From assembly GCF_037042905.1 (NCBI RefSeq), contig NC_087245.1, positions 10,927,501-10,991,500 on the forward strand: a stretch of DNA of 64,000 nt. The letters are read 5' to 3'. The notes under the pieces were generated by a model. That model was given only the letters and a program-made list of their open reading frames with translations. It was not told where the DNA came from and ran no database searches. Made by a program: the position numbers and the translations under genes. This stretch comes from Lytechinus pictus (taxonomy: Eukaryota; Echinodermata; Echinoidea; Temnopleuroida; Toxopneustidae). Every line of letters begins with the position of its first letter. Position 1 is the first letter of the stretch. This document shows, one piece after another, positions 1 to 13,085 of this stretch.

Positions 1-1887
1 CGAAGAATAAACAGACAAGGAGCAATGATCACCGCTGTACATGTACATGTACAGCAGATGTACGTGTACAGCGGATGTGGGGGAACAACAGAAATCCATT
101 GGCCTATTGAGGTCCATCCCCCTACATGTAATTACCGTACAACAGGAAAGGGACAATTTACACACAAAAACAAAGCAAAGAAAAGGCAAAACAGAAGAAT
201 AAACATCTGAGTTAGAAGGGGGGGGGGGGGGTTCACCTACATGTACCAACTACACATAAAAGTCCACAGAGACTGCAGTCGGTATGTGTGCACTGTACTC
301 TATCCAATGGTACAAATACTTGTAGTCTAGTCTGTGGTGTTATGCTTGATTGAAACACCATACCTTAGGACAGTTTGGCCTTGGGTGATGTTAACAATAG
401 AAGAAAAAATAAACAGGTAAAAATATGTACCACAATCTGGGATTATAGTCTATGCATGCAAGCATCATCTGCAATAGACCAAAAGCTTCAGTCTCTGTAT
501 TTTGGTTGTTCCGCTGAACTGCGTTGGCTCACTCACCAATACATAGACTGAAGAGCTTGGAGGCCCGTACGTACAGACAACGTATTAGCAGTAACGTTAG
601 ATCTAACATTCGGCGGAAAACCGATTTTCCGATCGTTTTTTTGTACATAAAATGTCACATTATGAAAAAGAAATCACATCCATATTAACGAAAAATGTTT
701 AAAATTCAGAAATATCGTACCTTAGACCGCAGTTACCGCTAATTCCTTTCAAATGATGATCGAAACATCGTCATCTTCGATCCTTTCGTTGGTCAACGTA
801 AGTTGCCATCTTTGATGACGTCATCATCCTTACAGACGTATTTACCAGTCGCTATATATTACGATTTGTGCCGCTGCTTTGCGCTTGTAGATGTGCGTGC
901 GTTCGGAACTTGTCGCTCGCATTGATTGGCCAGGATATCGAAAATTTAATCGGAAAGCCTTGATAAAAGCACAACTCGTTGACGGCTGCCATTTTTTCCT
1001 CTCCGGCAGAAAATAAAAAAAGAAGGAATAACCCAGGGAATAACTCATCGGTAACGTATATTTTCGATATTTTATAGAACTTACATAGTTTCAAAAGAAA
1101 GATTAGGGTGTGGTTTCTTCATCCACTGTACATCATGGTAAATATCTAAGAAGGCATAATTTTGTGGATATAGTATGTTCGCTATTTTCTATCCTAAAAC
1201 AACTGGGAGAGGGCCCTTTTTTGTGATAAATCTCAACATGATAGGTTCGCTCCTCATTGTATCATGACCTTTTTTTAGGTATGCGGTTCTGAAATCATAA
1301 ACATGTCAGATTTCAGAAAGCAAAAAAAAAAAAAAATCATGTACAGATCAATGAAAATTCTGCTTCTGGCAAATTTCACGACTGTATTTTTACTTTTAGT
1401 ACTGATTAAAATAAACTAATTTCATTTTCTTTAAGATCGTAAGTGTTGTGGACAATTTACAATGAAAAAAAATCAATAAAAATCATGAGTAGTCTAGAAA
1501 AACATTGAAATACTTAAAAAAAACAATGAAAATAAAGAAATAAAATATTTGGATGCCAATTATTTTTTTGATGTGCATATGATCAGGATCTAACAAGAGT
1601 CTACACACCAAAAAATAATACTTCAATGGGTGATTTCATATGTCAATTCACCCAATGAGTAAAATTGCACCGTCTCTGAATTTGTTTTTTTTTTTGGTAT
1701 AAGGAATTTGACATGGCCCATGCACAAATATTTCTTTAGCGCAATCAGATGCATGGTTTTTCTGCTAGGAGATGCCCAATTTCAAGATTTGAGTCTCAGT
1801 ACAGTTTCAGATCATGTTGTTAATGTTGAATAAATGATTTTGATTTTTTTTCTAAATTGAAATATAACAAAAGATTTGTTCACTTAC
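1..1887. other. Intronic sequence of ALDH2 (intron 5), no further exon seen
   Basis: The exon-5 acceptor-to-donor reading shows that this stretch must be intron or beyond. I searched for the next expected ALDH2 segment (GDFFTYTRHEPVG-like) on the minus strand and did not see it. The stretch holds a 22-nt perfect palindrome of GTACAT steps at 34-55, a poly-G tract near 219-231, the dispersed repeat at 477-971, and AT-rich sequence with A-runs after 1320. Confidence 0.6.
477..971 (-). repeat. Dispersed repeat, inverted copy of 38211-38768
   Basis: Read on the minus strand, this stretch matches 38211-38768 along its length, with point differences and without the 50-bp hairpin insertion of that copy. 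It begins at the left with a roughly 90-bp terminal structure in which CTTCAGTCTCTGT-like and ACAGAG-like arms flank a GTTCAGCTGAAC-like core. The same terminal piece occurs alone at 36612-36703. It lies inside an ALDH2 intron. No coding capacity was seen. Confidence 0.8.
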
Positions 1888-4800
1888 CAATGGGGATGGT
1901 CTTTCCTTCAATCTTATCTGTCCAGCCTGCATAGTACCTTTAAATGAAAAACATGAATTAAACTAGATCTTAACATGCTTCCATCCAGTTTAGGCAGGCA
2001 AAGGTACATTGATAGAAAATCCTGTGCAGCCTTAGTCTGTTAATATTGTACATTTTGTATGTACGAATGATAAAGAAATTATAATTATTTAACATGAAAT
2101 TATGTTGAATATTATTAACCAACAGAACAGTACTGTATATACCAGTACATTCATTCATGTGTTTCTAGCTTGTACATTAAAAAAGAAAATAAAAATGCCA
2201 AGAGGTGTGGATGAAATTGAAAATAACAATGAAATAACAATAACATTATGACTATGAGGACACACGTTGGCAACCTTGACTTATTTTACAATGCAATTAC
2301 ACACACAAAATTAGAACTAAACCTGAGAGCCCAAACCCCCCATGGATTCTGGATTTAACCACTGAAACTTAAAAATCAGTCACGGCACCCCCCCCCCCAA
2401 AAAAAAAAGGACATGGTAGCAAATAAAAAGAATTACCTAACTTGTCCACTTATCAGATATGAGTGAAATTTATCAACATGGGCAGAGAAGGGAGATTATC
2501 TTACACATGGGCAGATCCATCAAAATTGTAGGAGAGGGATGTGGAAGAATAGAAAATGGACAAAAAAAAACCTTAATAAAAAACATGCTATCATTCCATA
2601 ATCAGACTGGAGAGTTACTTGGCATATTTCAAGACTAAAAGTTTTATATCCAGAATCTTGGTAATTGGATTATAATGATGAAAATCTTTTCCTTTACATA
2701 CCTGTAGCATTTTATAGTAAGAGCTACATCTGCACCTAAGGCCACGTTGAAAGGCTTTCCATTATCTAGGGTCTCTAAGCTCTGTAATTGTGAAAGAAAC
2801 ATGCAAGGTTTTCATTTACTCCACTACTCAAGCAATGATTTATAGGTTTTTTGTATATAATATTTTGCATATTATACATTGGAATGACGTCTATAGCGCT
2901 TTACAAATATACTATTACCCTAATCATCAGAATTCTGGCATCCCCACACACAATGTATGCCCTTTCTCTACTCCCTGGGGAGCATTCAAACAAGAATTCC
3001 AAGACTCAATTGCTAGGCATACTACACAGGCTTTCACATCCTACCAGGTACCAATTTAACACCTGGGTGGAGAGTGGAAAAATGTGGATTGCCAAAGAAT
3101 GCTAGGCTGTGGAGGGATTCAAGAAAACAACCCTCTAATTACAAAGCAACTGCGTCATAACAATGCTTCCACATGCACATTATGTGCAATTTATTTTGAA
3201 TGAAGTACACGTACATGAATGTATTGCCTACATTTACATGTAGGCCTACCATATATTTACCTTGTCCTCCCTCTACATATAAAGTCTTATCAAGTTTCCT
3301 GAAATTTTCAGATACATGTATTTATTAGAGGATTGCTCATCATATTTACAAAAAACTACTGGATATTGCACTCTATTTCTACTTTGACTGGAATCACTGG
3401 ATGTATTGATGGAATTTCTAGTAATGAAGCATGTTGCATGGAATAATTTTCAAAAGATTTTATACTCACTGCAAGGTAGACCTGATCTCTTTCGATCAGA
3501 TCAGCTAGCTTATTGAGAAGGCGCCCCCTCTCAGAGGCATCCATAGTACGCCAAGGTGAGCCAAGACGGAAGGCCTCATTTGCCGCATTGTAGGCAATGT
3601 CAACATCTGCCTAATAAAATAAATGAAATGTCTAAAACTTGTTAGAGATTTGAACCAGGTATTTGCAAAACTGTGTGTATGTTTGTTAGAAAAAAAAACA
3701 TTTTCAAAAGAATGAAAGTTTCACTTCTGATTTAAAGTTCAGTGCCAATATCATTAACTTCCTTTTTGCACTTACTATTTACTAAGATAACAAAGAGCAA
3801 ACGGAAGTTCACTAATTATCACGCTATCTTGTTCAAGGGAGTTTAAAAAAAAAAGTCACATGCTAGTTATATAGTACATGTATAAAGTTGATGTCTATGT
3901 CATGAGATTTGATGTCATATCAAAACTACAAACTAAGCTCTTGAATAGGGCTGAAGATTCTGTAAAAGCATTATTCTCAATTGATCTGCACAACAACATT
4001 CTATACCATGTAAGACATTACCATTAAAGAGATCAATCTAATGAGTTGGAAGGGAAAGGTGTAGTAAGAGATGATTAGTTGAGGTGCTTTTTTATTTTTT
4101 TATTTCAAGGGTATGGGAAGGCCAGTTCTTAGGGCAGATGCCTACATATATGGACAATGTACTTTAATAATTTCCTCTTCCCTTGACCACAGTGACACTG
4201 GTGAAGATATTGCTTTACTGATATTAACAACTCACACACCCATTGTCTGCACACCTGTTTAACTTTATAAGCCATGTTTTGGTATTCTAGGCCAGGGTAT
4301 TTTGGGAGTTCATATGGCCGGGGGCCTCCCAGGCCCCCCCCCCCCCCTTGAGATCTCGGCCATCGGCCGCACCGAAAATTGGCATGCGGGATGTCTGGGA
4401 CATGATCTACAAAACTGTATAGTAATTTATTTCATATGAATTGCTGTTAAGTGATCACGCTAATTTATGCGTAATTAATATGAGAAATCATACTTTTTCC
4501 TCAAACGACCTAAATAAAGCTCCAAATGTTTTAATTTTTGGTATAGAAACTCTTTGTGGTGTTTGTAGCAAGGGTACATGAAAAAAAATTGTGATGTATT
4601 TCTTTGTTTTTTGACCTTTTTCTTTTCATTGTTTTTTCAATGAAATTTGTTGGGGACTCTTCTGAGATCATAAAAAGCATGACATTTAGACCTGCAAAAC
4701 TAAAAATAATCATACATATATGATTTTTGGTTGAAAACACAATTTGCATTGACTTTGTACACAAAATCATGTTTTTGAGCAATTTTTGGTCTGACATGCA

Positions 4801-7800
4801 CTTAGATAATGTTGCGTAATTTCAGAACCACGTACCCGGGTGACGCAAAATTGGTCTCAAAAGTTGCGCGAGACTTGAAAGTAACAAGTCAGCGAGCGGC
4901 GGTGAAAATATTGCGGCCTAGATAGGCTTAACTTGGCATATAATTCAATAAGAAATGAATTAATTGTATATTGCAAACACAATAAACACATTAGAACTAT
5001 AATGTATTAAACAGTACAAGTTGTTCATTCATGGCATAACAAAGCTTAAAGCTTTCAAAAAAATCTAGCTGAGTTAGCCCTTGATACTGTACATACAAGG
5101 AAAGCCTTATCTATAATTTAGTACTATCTGGATCATCTGTAATAACACAAGGAAAAAGATGCTTAGAAATTCCTTGTATGAAACAAAAAAATCAGGTAAA
5201 TATTACACATACCTTGTCTGCCTCTGCTACATCAGTAATAACATCCTCTGTAGCTGGGTTAATGGTTGGAAAAGTCTTCCCACTTTGAGCATCCACCCAT
5301 TCATTGTTGATGAACAACTAGACAATCAGAAAAGGAAAATTGTTATTTGTGAGCTGTTAGTTTCTTGACATTATGCTCTTAAATATAGGATTCGATGGTA
5401 GGAAACGAGCAAATAAAATCAAGAAAGGAGATCAGTTAAATACTACTTTCATAATTTGTATCTGCACCCATGGAACACAAGTAGGGGAGAGTGGGGGGAA
5501 ATTGAGGCCCTAGTGTGAATAAGGCTCCACTTAGTTTTTAGCTCAGTGCTCAGGTTTACCAGTGTCAAGGGGATTGCTGTTTGGGTACTAGTATCAGATC
5601 TTGAGCTGATGCTGATGGCCAGGAGGAACACAAACCTAGCAGCACCTCAAAATCAAAATTTTGAAAGTGGCAACTGGCATTGCCAGTTAATTGAGAGGCA
5701 GGTACTGTACCTACCCAGTAATGTGTATTTATCTTTAAAGTTTACTTTTGTAAGGCATTATGTACACTCCGGTACTGTAGTAAAATTCACCACTTTCCCT
5801 CTTTTTTTCTGACTGGAAGCTTATGAACTTAACTTGCCCGATGGAGTAAATGAGCCCCCCCCCCCCCCCCCCATTAAAACATAATTAACACTGTATGGAG
5901 CCCTGTTGAAACAGTATGCAGTGGACACATCTCTAAAAGTGTCAATTTCCAAAAGAACATGTAGAAACATAATAATACGAAAACACAATCCCACAATATA
6001 TTTTTTTTTCATACTAATGGATTTTAATTAGCAACATAAAAAGTTTTGCATAATTTGCAATAAAAAAACAGAGAAAGAAAATTCTATTTGGAGACATAAT
6101 TTCAGACCTGAAATTTACTTAATCAAAATATTTCATTCAAAATAAATAACCAATATTAAAAGAGTAATATTTACTCTTTCCTATGGAGCAATAATATTCA
6201 AATTAACTTGAAGTGTTAAATTCTTTGGAAAATTAAGTCTCACAAATCATGTGATTTTCTTGCATGGAGATGAATTCAGCCACAAGAGGATTTGGATAAA
6301 TCTTGCTTATTTGCTCATTTGCATAGGGACCTGCAGTCTGACTGCTGTAAATTGGAATCTATCTTCATCAATATTTCAAACCATGAGTTGATTTAAAGGT
6401 CAAGTCCACCCCACAAAAATGTTGATTTGAATAATGCTGAAAGTTTCGTCAAAATCGGATATGAAATAAGAAAGTTATGACATTTTAAAGTTTTGCTTAT
6501 TTTTCACAAAACAGTGATATGCACAACTCAAATGAGACAGTCGATGTCCCTCTCACTATTATGTATTTTATTGTTTGAATTATACAATATTTCATTTTTT
6601 TATAGATTTGACAATAAGGACCAACTTGACTGAATCATATATTAAACAATGCTCATTCCACATGGTCAGGGAGGAATCAATCGTCGTTTCACTTGACAAT
6701 GAGGAGAAAAATAGGATATTCCCTATTTCATATAATAAAATACAAAAGGAATAGTGAGTGGATGACATCATCAGTCTCCTCATTTGCATACCAACCAGGA
6801 TGTGCATATAACTGTTTTGTGAAATTAAGCGAAACTTTAAAATGCCATAACTTTCTTATTTTACAATTACATGTACATCCGATTTTGGTCAAATTTTCAG
6901 TGTTATGCTTGTTAGATTTTTCTCTTTTTATTCAAATCAACTTTTTGTTGGGGTGGACTTGTCCTTTAAAGGAGAATGAAACCCTTGGAGCAAGTTAGCT
7001 TTTGTGAAAGCAGAAAAATCAAAGAATAAGATCAACAAAACTTTGAGTAAAATAGGACTAGCAATAAAAGAGTTATGAGCATTTGAATGTCGAGATCACT
7101 AATGCTATGGAGATCCTCCCATCGGCAATGCGACCAAGATCTGTGATGTCACACACGTACAACTCTCCCATTTGGACACTGAAAATATACCCCAAAACAT
7201 ATCTTTTTGCTCATTCTAATCATATGACAAACGATTCATCAATGATATAATGTTGTGAAACCTCTGTACTTGTCATCTCATAAAGAGAACACCTCACCTT
7301 GTGATAGACTCTATAAAAGTGAGAATATACGTGAAATAAGTACTAAAGTAATGAGGCAGTTGTACGTGTGTGATATCACAGATCTTGGTCGCATTGCCGA
7401 TGGGAGGATCTACATGGCACTAGTGATCTCAATATTCAAATGCTCATAACTTTCTTATTATTCATTCAATCTTCCTCAAACTTTCAACAATATGTTTCTT
7501 TGATTTTTCTCTTTGATATGGATTCAGCTGGTTTCAAGGGTTTCATTCTCCTTTAAGCACCATGATTTTTCTTAATTTCACAAGCTCTCCAAGTCCAAAC
7601 AATGTTATCAAATTTGTTGGGATTCCTTTAACTTTTAAGATTTAGAGTCTAAAAGAATAAACCAAGGTGGGTGCATACATATTTGCATTAACACACACAC
7701 ACACACAAATAAATTTAGAGGGTGTTCTGGGGTAGCTGGCTGGCTGGCTAGCTTCGGCTTTCTGGCAGAGCTCATCTGGGTTATTCCTAATGAACACAAG

Positions 7801-8753
7801 CATCAGTTTGAAGGTTGCATAAAACTTTTGAGGAGTGTGTTACTGTTGTATGCCATTGCCTACTATTTACTAGGGCCTAGCCCTAGGCATGGCAGTGGTA
7901 TGGTATTGGTAGGGGGTCCTAAAGCTGCACGGGTCCTAAAGCTACGGACCACTCATCGCGCATGCAGTTTTTATGGCAAATGCGCACTCTGTGTGTGGAA
8001 CTGTGACTGCAGAGTGACGAACGATTCCTATTCAATTTTTTCAACAGAGGCTGCAGTAAATCTCTAAAATACTAAATGCAGAGAAAACCAACAACTGTTT
8101 GGAATTTTGTAGTTATATTCGCTTTAATTTCATTTCATCCTATAATAATTTGAATATATTTTAGAAATTGAGGCACAGGAAATACTATTTTTTGCATGAT
8201 AAATCGAGTGCGTAGCTTTAGGACCCCTTCTAGTACATCGGGCGGCGAAATCAAGAGGTGTTCGGGCTGCCGCAGTAAGGCCAGGCCCTGGATCCGCCCG
8301 TCTCATTCTCATTCTGAGAGTCAGACTCGGTTTCACTTTTCAGCTATCATTTGAAAATCAGACAAACACAACACTAGGCCTAAGGCTAAGCCTAAGTTAG
8401 ACGTAAAGTTAGAGAGAGTCTAACTTAGACCGAGTAAAATAAAAAATTTGATCAAAATCGATACATTTTCAATTTTTTTTCAGTGCTGTGTTTGTCTGAT
8501 TTTTCTTTATCCAAATATCTGTTTAAATCATAATTCATATCACTTTCATTCTGGAATATAGATCTACCGGTACCGGTACCCCTTTAATCGAAATTTAAAA
8601 TGTTGAACCGGGGATGAACCCTCTGTTTACCTTATTGAAGTGGATGTCGGGCGTCACGATAGGCTGTGGAGCAGCAGCAGTACTAGCGCTTCTCCAGATC
8701 CTCGCCAGCGCAGCGGCACGACTTGGCCTCAGCATTCTCTTCACAGCAAACAT
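1888..8753 (-). CDS. ALDH2: Mitochondrial aldehyde dehydrogenase, N-terminal part (exons 1-5; rest is off the left edge)
   Basis: Five minus-strand exons join in frame: 8631-8753 (start ATG at 8753, residues 1-41), 5213-5317 (42-76), 3470-3610 (77-123), 2702-2781 and 1888-1937 (to residue 166), all with GT donors and AG acceptors. The family oxidises acetaldehyde and other aldehydes to acids with NAD+. Seen: an Arg/Ala-rich N-terminus without acidic residues ([20 protein letters not shown]), typical of a mitochondrial presequence, then the family segments [48 protein letters not shown] and [16 protein letters not shown]. The catalytic Cys and Glu lie in exons outside the window. The last codon is split at 1888, so another exon must lie to the left. 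The presequence favours ALDH2 over cytosolic ALDH1A; ALDH1B1-type orthology cannot be excluded. Introns of 1-3 kb carry SINE and MITE copies. Confidence 0.9.
2853..3121 (-). mobile_element. Degenerate tRNA-type SINE fragment
   Basis: Shares ordered blocks with the better-preserved SINE at 48640-48907: CACCTGGGTGGAGAGTGG, then TTGCCAAAG, and at the other end an AT-rich TATTATACATT block. The tRNA-like head with its B box is badly decayed. It sits in ALDH2 intron 3 in the same orientation as that gene. Confidence 0.55.
6393..6970. mobile_element. MITE with TTTAAAGG(T/A)CAAGTCCACCC terminal inverted repeats
   Basis: The left end TTTAAAGGTCAAGTCCACCC pairs with the right end, whose reverse complement is TTTAAAGGACAAGTCCACCC. 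The inverted similarity extends inward through AAAATCGGAT and AAAGTTATG blocks for more than 100 bp. About 578 bp, no ORF of note. It lies in ALDH2 intron 1 and directly abuts the next MITE. A truncated relative is at 16110-16600. Confidence 0.85.
6966..7556. mobile_element. MITE with TTAAAGGAGAATGAAACCCT terminal inverted repeats
   Basis: The left end TTAAAGGAGAATGAAACCCT has its reverse complement at the right end, and the arms continue inward (for example CGGCAATGCGACCAAGATCT near 7123 and its complement near 7380). About 590 bp. It shares the TTTAAA junction with the preceding element, which suggests insertion at a TTAA terminus. Confidence 0.85.
7908..8245. mobile_element. Possible small inverted-repeat element
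   Basis: A GGGTCCTAAAGCTAC-type block at 7933-7950 recurs inverted at about 8209-8230 (GTAGCTTTAGGACCCC), with neighbouring GCATGC-type blocks. No target duplication could be defined and the ends are uncertain. Confidence 0.35.
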
Positions 8754-8915
8754 TTTGCAGCTGGGCAATTATTGTGGAACCGTGAACAGCGCTCGCTCAA
8801 CGTCCGACTCGGTTGCTGTCAAAATCAATTTTGATTATACTTGTGCGCGCGAGCGCAGAATTCGCACCGTACGGTATGTACGAGCGCACGCGCGCGCGCC
8901 GATGGGCTCACAGGC
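8754..8915 (-). promoter_or_regulatory. Likely ALDH2 promoter and 5' UTR region, CpG-rich
   Basis: Immediately upstream of the ALDH2 start codon the sequence becomes rich in CG dinucleotides (runs of CGCGCGCGAGCG type near 8845-8900), unlike its AT-rich surroundings. No TATA box is obvious. The transcription start cannot be placed from sequence alone. Confidence 0.45.
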
Positions 8916-9369
8916 CTAATTCATTTCCCATAAAAGAATTCATAAAAAATAAGGAGGAAATTCGAGGGTTGAATGTTTACTACCAGTGGATAGGATAAAT
9001 GTCTGACATTAATTCCATATCTGACCAGAAAAAGGGTACCTCGACCGGCTCATTTTAAAAATAAATCCATATTTATGAAGACTACACCTGCCGGGACCAA
9101 ATTCATCACTTGAGAGAGTAAAATGACCCTAATTCTTCCGCCAGTAAAAATATAGTTCCATAATGGTGATATATCTTTCCAATTTGGAAAAAGTAAGTTC
9201 AGTAGGTACCCTCCCTAGAATCAGTGTTAGATTGTCAGTCATATATTCATTCATTTTTGTCAATCAGCAATATCAAATTTAAAAATTGAGCAATGGGTTG
9301 GCTCGAATGAATATCTATGCCCTGCCAGTTGTGATTAGGCCCGTGCGACCTGTAATATGAAGAGTTTCG

Positions 9370-9725
9370 TTGCAAAATGGGTATCATGGTTAGATCAACA
9401 GATATTCTCTATGACTTTGAACCATTCCAAGAAAAACAAGTTTTTTATTCTCCCATAATGCAATATTCTTATGAGGAACGAAATCGCCATGATGTAGCTA
9501 CCCTGCCGTGTGAACATAAAAATGGGTATAAGAGGAATCTACCTGTCTTCCATTCTTTTAAATATTATTTTTCAAAAACCCCTTTTGCAAGCAAACTGAA
9601 ATGGATCCCATCCCTTTTGAATAAAAAGTGATTTTTCTTTGCCACTTTTATTCACGTTTTAATGGGAATTTCAAATTTTCTTTGGTATCATCAGAGCAAA
9701 TAAAAATCTTTAGGTTTTGAGACAA
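9370..9725 (+). repeat. Left copy of a diverged direct repeat (partner 15780-16110)
   Basis: Blocks such as ATTCTCCCATA, GCAATATTCTTATG, GTGAACATAAAA and ACCCCTTT occur in the same order and orientation here and at 15780-16110. The two copies are strongly diverged and flank the 9766-15705 insertion. Confidence 0.6.
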
Positions 9726-9973
9726 AAAACAATAAATTTTATGAACAAGTGGAACGCCTCTGACAGTCTCGCCTGCATTACACAATGCGATATAGCAGCC
9801 AGTGTTGTAGTGCCTTGATGCCCGGCCTTGGCCTTAAGGCCTATTTTTTCAAAGCCTTGGCCTTGAACATTCAAGCCTTGGCCTTGAGAGGGCCTTGGCC
9901 TTGAGGATTTTGAGCCTTGAAATTTCAAGGCATTTTGTATTTTGTACTTTCATTTCATTTCATATAAGAAATT

Positions 9974-10397
9974 ATAATGGTTAGTTTCGGTCATATTCGC
10001 TCATTTGGTTTACGTAGTAGACGATGCTAGCCTGCTAGTATGTAGTATACTTACGCAGACCCTATTGCAAATCAAAATCAATTCCGGACTCGATATTTGC
10101 TTCCTCAAACTGTAGCTATATTAAAAATATCAGTAGGCAAAATTTTATAGTACAAGAACATTGTTACTTTCAACATTAAATGCGTTCATAATGGTTAGTT
10201 TCGGTCATTATCGCTCATTTGGTTTACATAGCAGACGATGCTAGCCTGCTAGTATATAGTATACTTACGCAGACCCTATTGCAAATCAAAATCAATTCCG
10301 TACTCGATATTTGCTTCCTCAAACTGTAGCTATATTATAAATATTAGTAGGCAAAGTTTTATAGTAGAAGAACATTTTTACTTTCAACATTAGATGC
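9974..10397 (+). repeat. Two tandem copies of a 214-bp unit inside the hAT-like element
   Basis: ATAATGGTTAGTTTCGGTCA at 9974 recurs at 10188, and the following bases match closely to about 10397 (including GATGCTAGCCTGCTAGTAT in both). Only scattered substitutions separate them. Confidence 0.9.
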
Positions 10398-11796
10398 TTT
10401 AATTCAGTTTCTTTGGACTGCATTAATTGTTTCAAATGAAAAGGGTCTAGAAATGGAAACTATCATGCGTTAGTCACGTGATGTTGTACACAGAAATATG
10501 CCATGTTCTGCCTGCTCGATCTCAAAGTTTGGGGAAAAAATGAGATGTAACCATTATACCATTCATAAAGTATTATACATCAAACTGTAGGTAATCTATT
10601 TAGCATTGAGATGACAATCAATCTCGACCTTTTGACCCTTAGGGATATTCCAATGGGAAAACAAAGGTGCCAGTGTCTCGAAAATACAGGTGGTTTTAAA
10701 CCGTTTGCCATAGCAAGAGTTGTGAACATGGGCACTTTCAAATGAACAGCGAGACGTAAATAATGAATTAATTGTAATAATATTTACATCAAATTAATGG
10801 AATTGGACAAATTTTTCACACTATTATCAATCTGGTGTGAGATTATCAATAGTTATAAAGATATACCCGGATTTCTGCAATATTACATTCATGAAAACCA
10901 CTGTTCACTGTGTTGAAGCTGTGTGTGGGGACTTTCGGACACTCAAATGCACGCGACTAACCATTATGACGGTTCTGTATAGTACTAATGGTCAAAACTA
11001 CCAGTCACCAGTAACAGTAGCAGCAGCAGTAAGTGTACTAGCAGTGTCATCAATTGTAATTATTAAGAATTATCATCACATAACAAAGAAAACAGCAGTG
11101 ATGAAAAATAACTCTATTAATTGGTAGTGTGTTGTAATCATGACTAATGATGTGATGACAATATTAATAATAATGATAATAATGACAGTAATAATGATTA
11201 TGATCAAGATTATAGTGCTTTGATGAAAGGAATAATTCTGACAGATCTGACTGCAATTTTGACAACAACTTTCATACTTTAAACATAGCTAACTCTAAAG
11301 AACGATTTATAACAAGGTTGATTTCTATTCCATTAGGATTTTTCTTGTATTATTTTCTTTAGCCAACAAGAATGCTTTAAGTCTTAATGATATTCTGAAA
11401 AGATTTGGAAAACTTGAACACAATCTTCAATTTTGTTATATCCAAATGGGCTATGTCAATGGCATGATGAGCCAAAAAATTTGAGGGGCCAAGCATATGG
11501 CATATAAAACAAAATTTCTGCCAAAAAAGTTGAAAGCGATTGAAGCGAGCGAGCGGACAAAATTTGTCACCCTCTTGCTATGAGAAAAGCTAATTTGTTG
11601 AATGATTGTGACAATATATTTAGAAAATTATATCAAATTTACTCCACCTTTTCCTTTCCTTTATCCCCCTATTCTAAGTCTAGTCTTGGTGGTGGAACTT
11701 CTTCTTCTCTCTCTCTCTTTTTTTTTTTTTGGGGGGGGGTTGATATATTTTTAAACAGACGAGAAAGAGGAATGGGAAGAGAGAGAGAGAGAGGAG

Positions 11797-12850
11797 AAGG
11801 GAGAGAAACATGTAAGGGCGTAAGAAAGATGGGGGTGGCTGGTTAGGCAGAACATACTGCAGAATTAGTTAATAATGATAGGCAGTACATCTTTTCTAAA
11901 TTGTAAGGAGAAACATGTAAGGGCGTAAGAAAGATGGGGTGGCTGGTTAGGCAGAACATAACTGCAGAATTAGTTAATAATGATAGGCAGTACATCTTTT
12001 CTAAATTGTAAGGAGAAACATGTGAGGGCGTAAGAAAGATGGGGGTAGCTGGTTAGGCAGAACATACTGCAGAATTAGTTAATAATGATAGGCAGTACAT
12101 CTTTTCTAAATTGTAAGGAGAAACATGTAAGGGCGTAAGAAAGATGGGGGTGGCTGGTTAGGCAGAACATACTGAAGAATTAGTTAATAATGATAGGCAG
12201 TACATCTTTTCTAAATTGTAAGGAGAAACATGTGAGGGCGTAAGAAAGATGGGGGTGGCTGGTTAGGCAGAACATAACTGCAGAATTAGTTAATAATGAT
12301 AGGCAGTACATCTTTTCTAAATTGTAAGGAGAAACATGTGAGGGCGTAAGAAAGATGGGGGTGGCTGGTTAGGCAGAACATACTGCAGAATTAGTTAATA
12401 ATGATAGGCAGTACATCTTTTCTAAATTGTAAGGAGAAACATGTAAGGGCGTAAGAAAGATGGGGGTGGCTGGTTAGGCAGAACATACTGCAGAATTAGT
12501 TAATAATGATAGGCAGTACATCTTTTCTAAATTGTAAGGAGAAACATGTAAGGGCGTAAGAAAGATGGGGGTGGCTGGTTAGGCAGAACATACTGCAGAA
12601 TTAGTTAATAATGATAGGCAGTACATCTTTTCTAAATTGTAAGGAGAAACATGTAAGGGCGTAAGAAAGATGGGGGTGGCTGGTTAGGCAGAACATGCTG
12701 CAGAATTAGTTAATAATGATAGGCAGTACATCTTTTCTAAATTGTAAGGAGAAACATGTAAGGGCGTAAGAAAGATGGGGGTGGCTGGTTAGGCAGAACA
12801 TACTGCAGAATTAGTTAATAATGATAGGCAGTACATCTTTTCTAAATTGT
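11797..12850 (+). repeat. Minisatellite array, about ten copies of a 105-bp unit
   Basis: The unit starting AAGGAGAAACATGT recurs at 11905, 12010, 12115, 12220, 12326, 12431, 12536, 12641 and 12746, after a slightly diverged first copy at about 11797. Units are 105 bp (106 where an extra A is present) and almost identical, differing at a few sites such as TGTAAGG/TGTGAGG. No spacers occur between units. The array ends at 12850 with CTAAATTGT and lies inside the hAT-like element. Confidence 0.97.
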
Positions 12851-13029
12851 ATACATTTTGTTTTGGGTCTAGTGTCTCAGATTGACAAAACAAAGGGAAA
12901 AAATGTTTACTTCTTTTTAATCATATGGTTCGACAGTGAATTTAATTTCTCTCCAGTTTCAAGGAAATAACGTATTTGTTTTTATGTCAATATGGTTTCA
13001 AGAAATAATGATAAATAAAAATCTCTTGT

Positions 13030-13085
13030 ATAATATATAATTAATAATTATTAATATTATTAATAATTATCAATAATTAATTAAA
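13030..13085. repeat. AT-only palindromic stretch
   Basis: Alternating AATTATTAAT and ATTAATAATT blocks give an almost self-complementary run composed nearly only of A and T. It is probably a hairpin-prone spot within the hAT-like element. Confidence 0.6.

Noticed and set aside
11797-12850. Regular 105-bp array as a CRISPR-like locus
   Set aside because: Units are contiguous and nearly identical, with no variable spacers, in animal DNA. It is a minisatellite.
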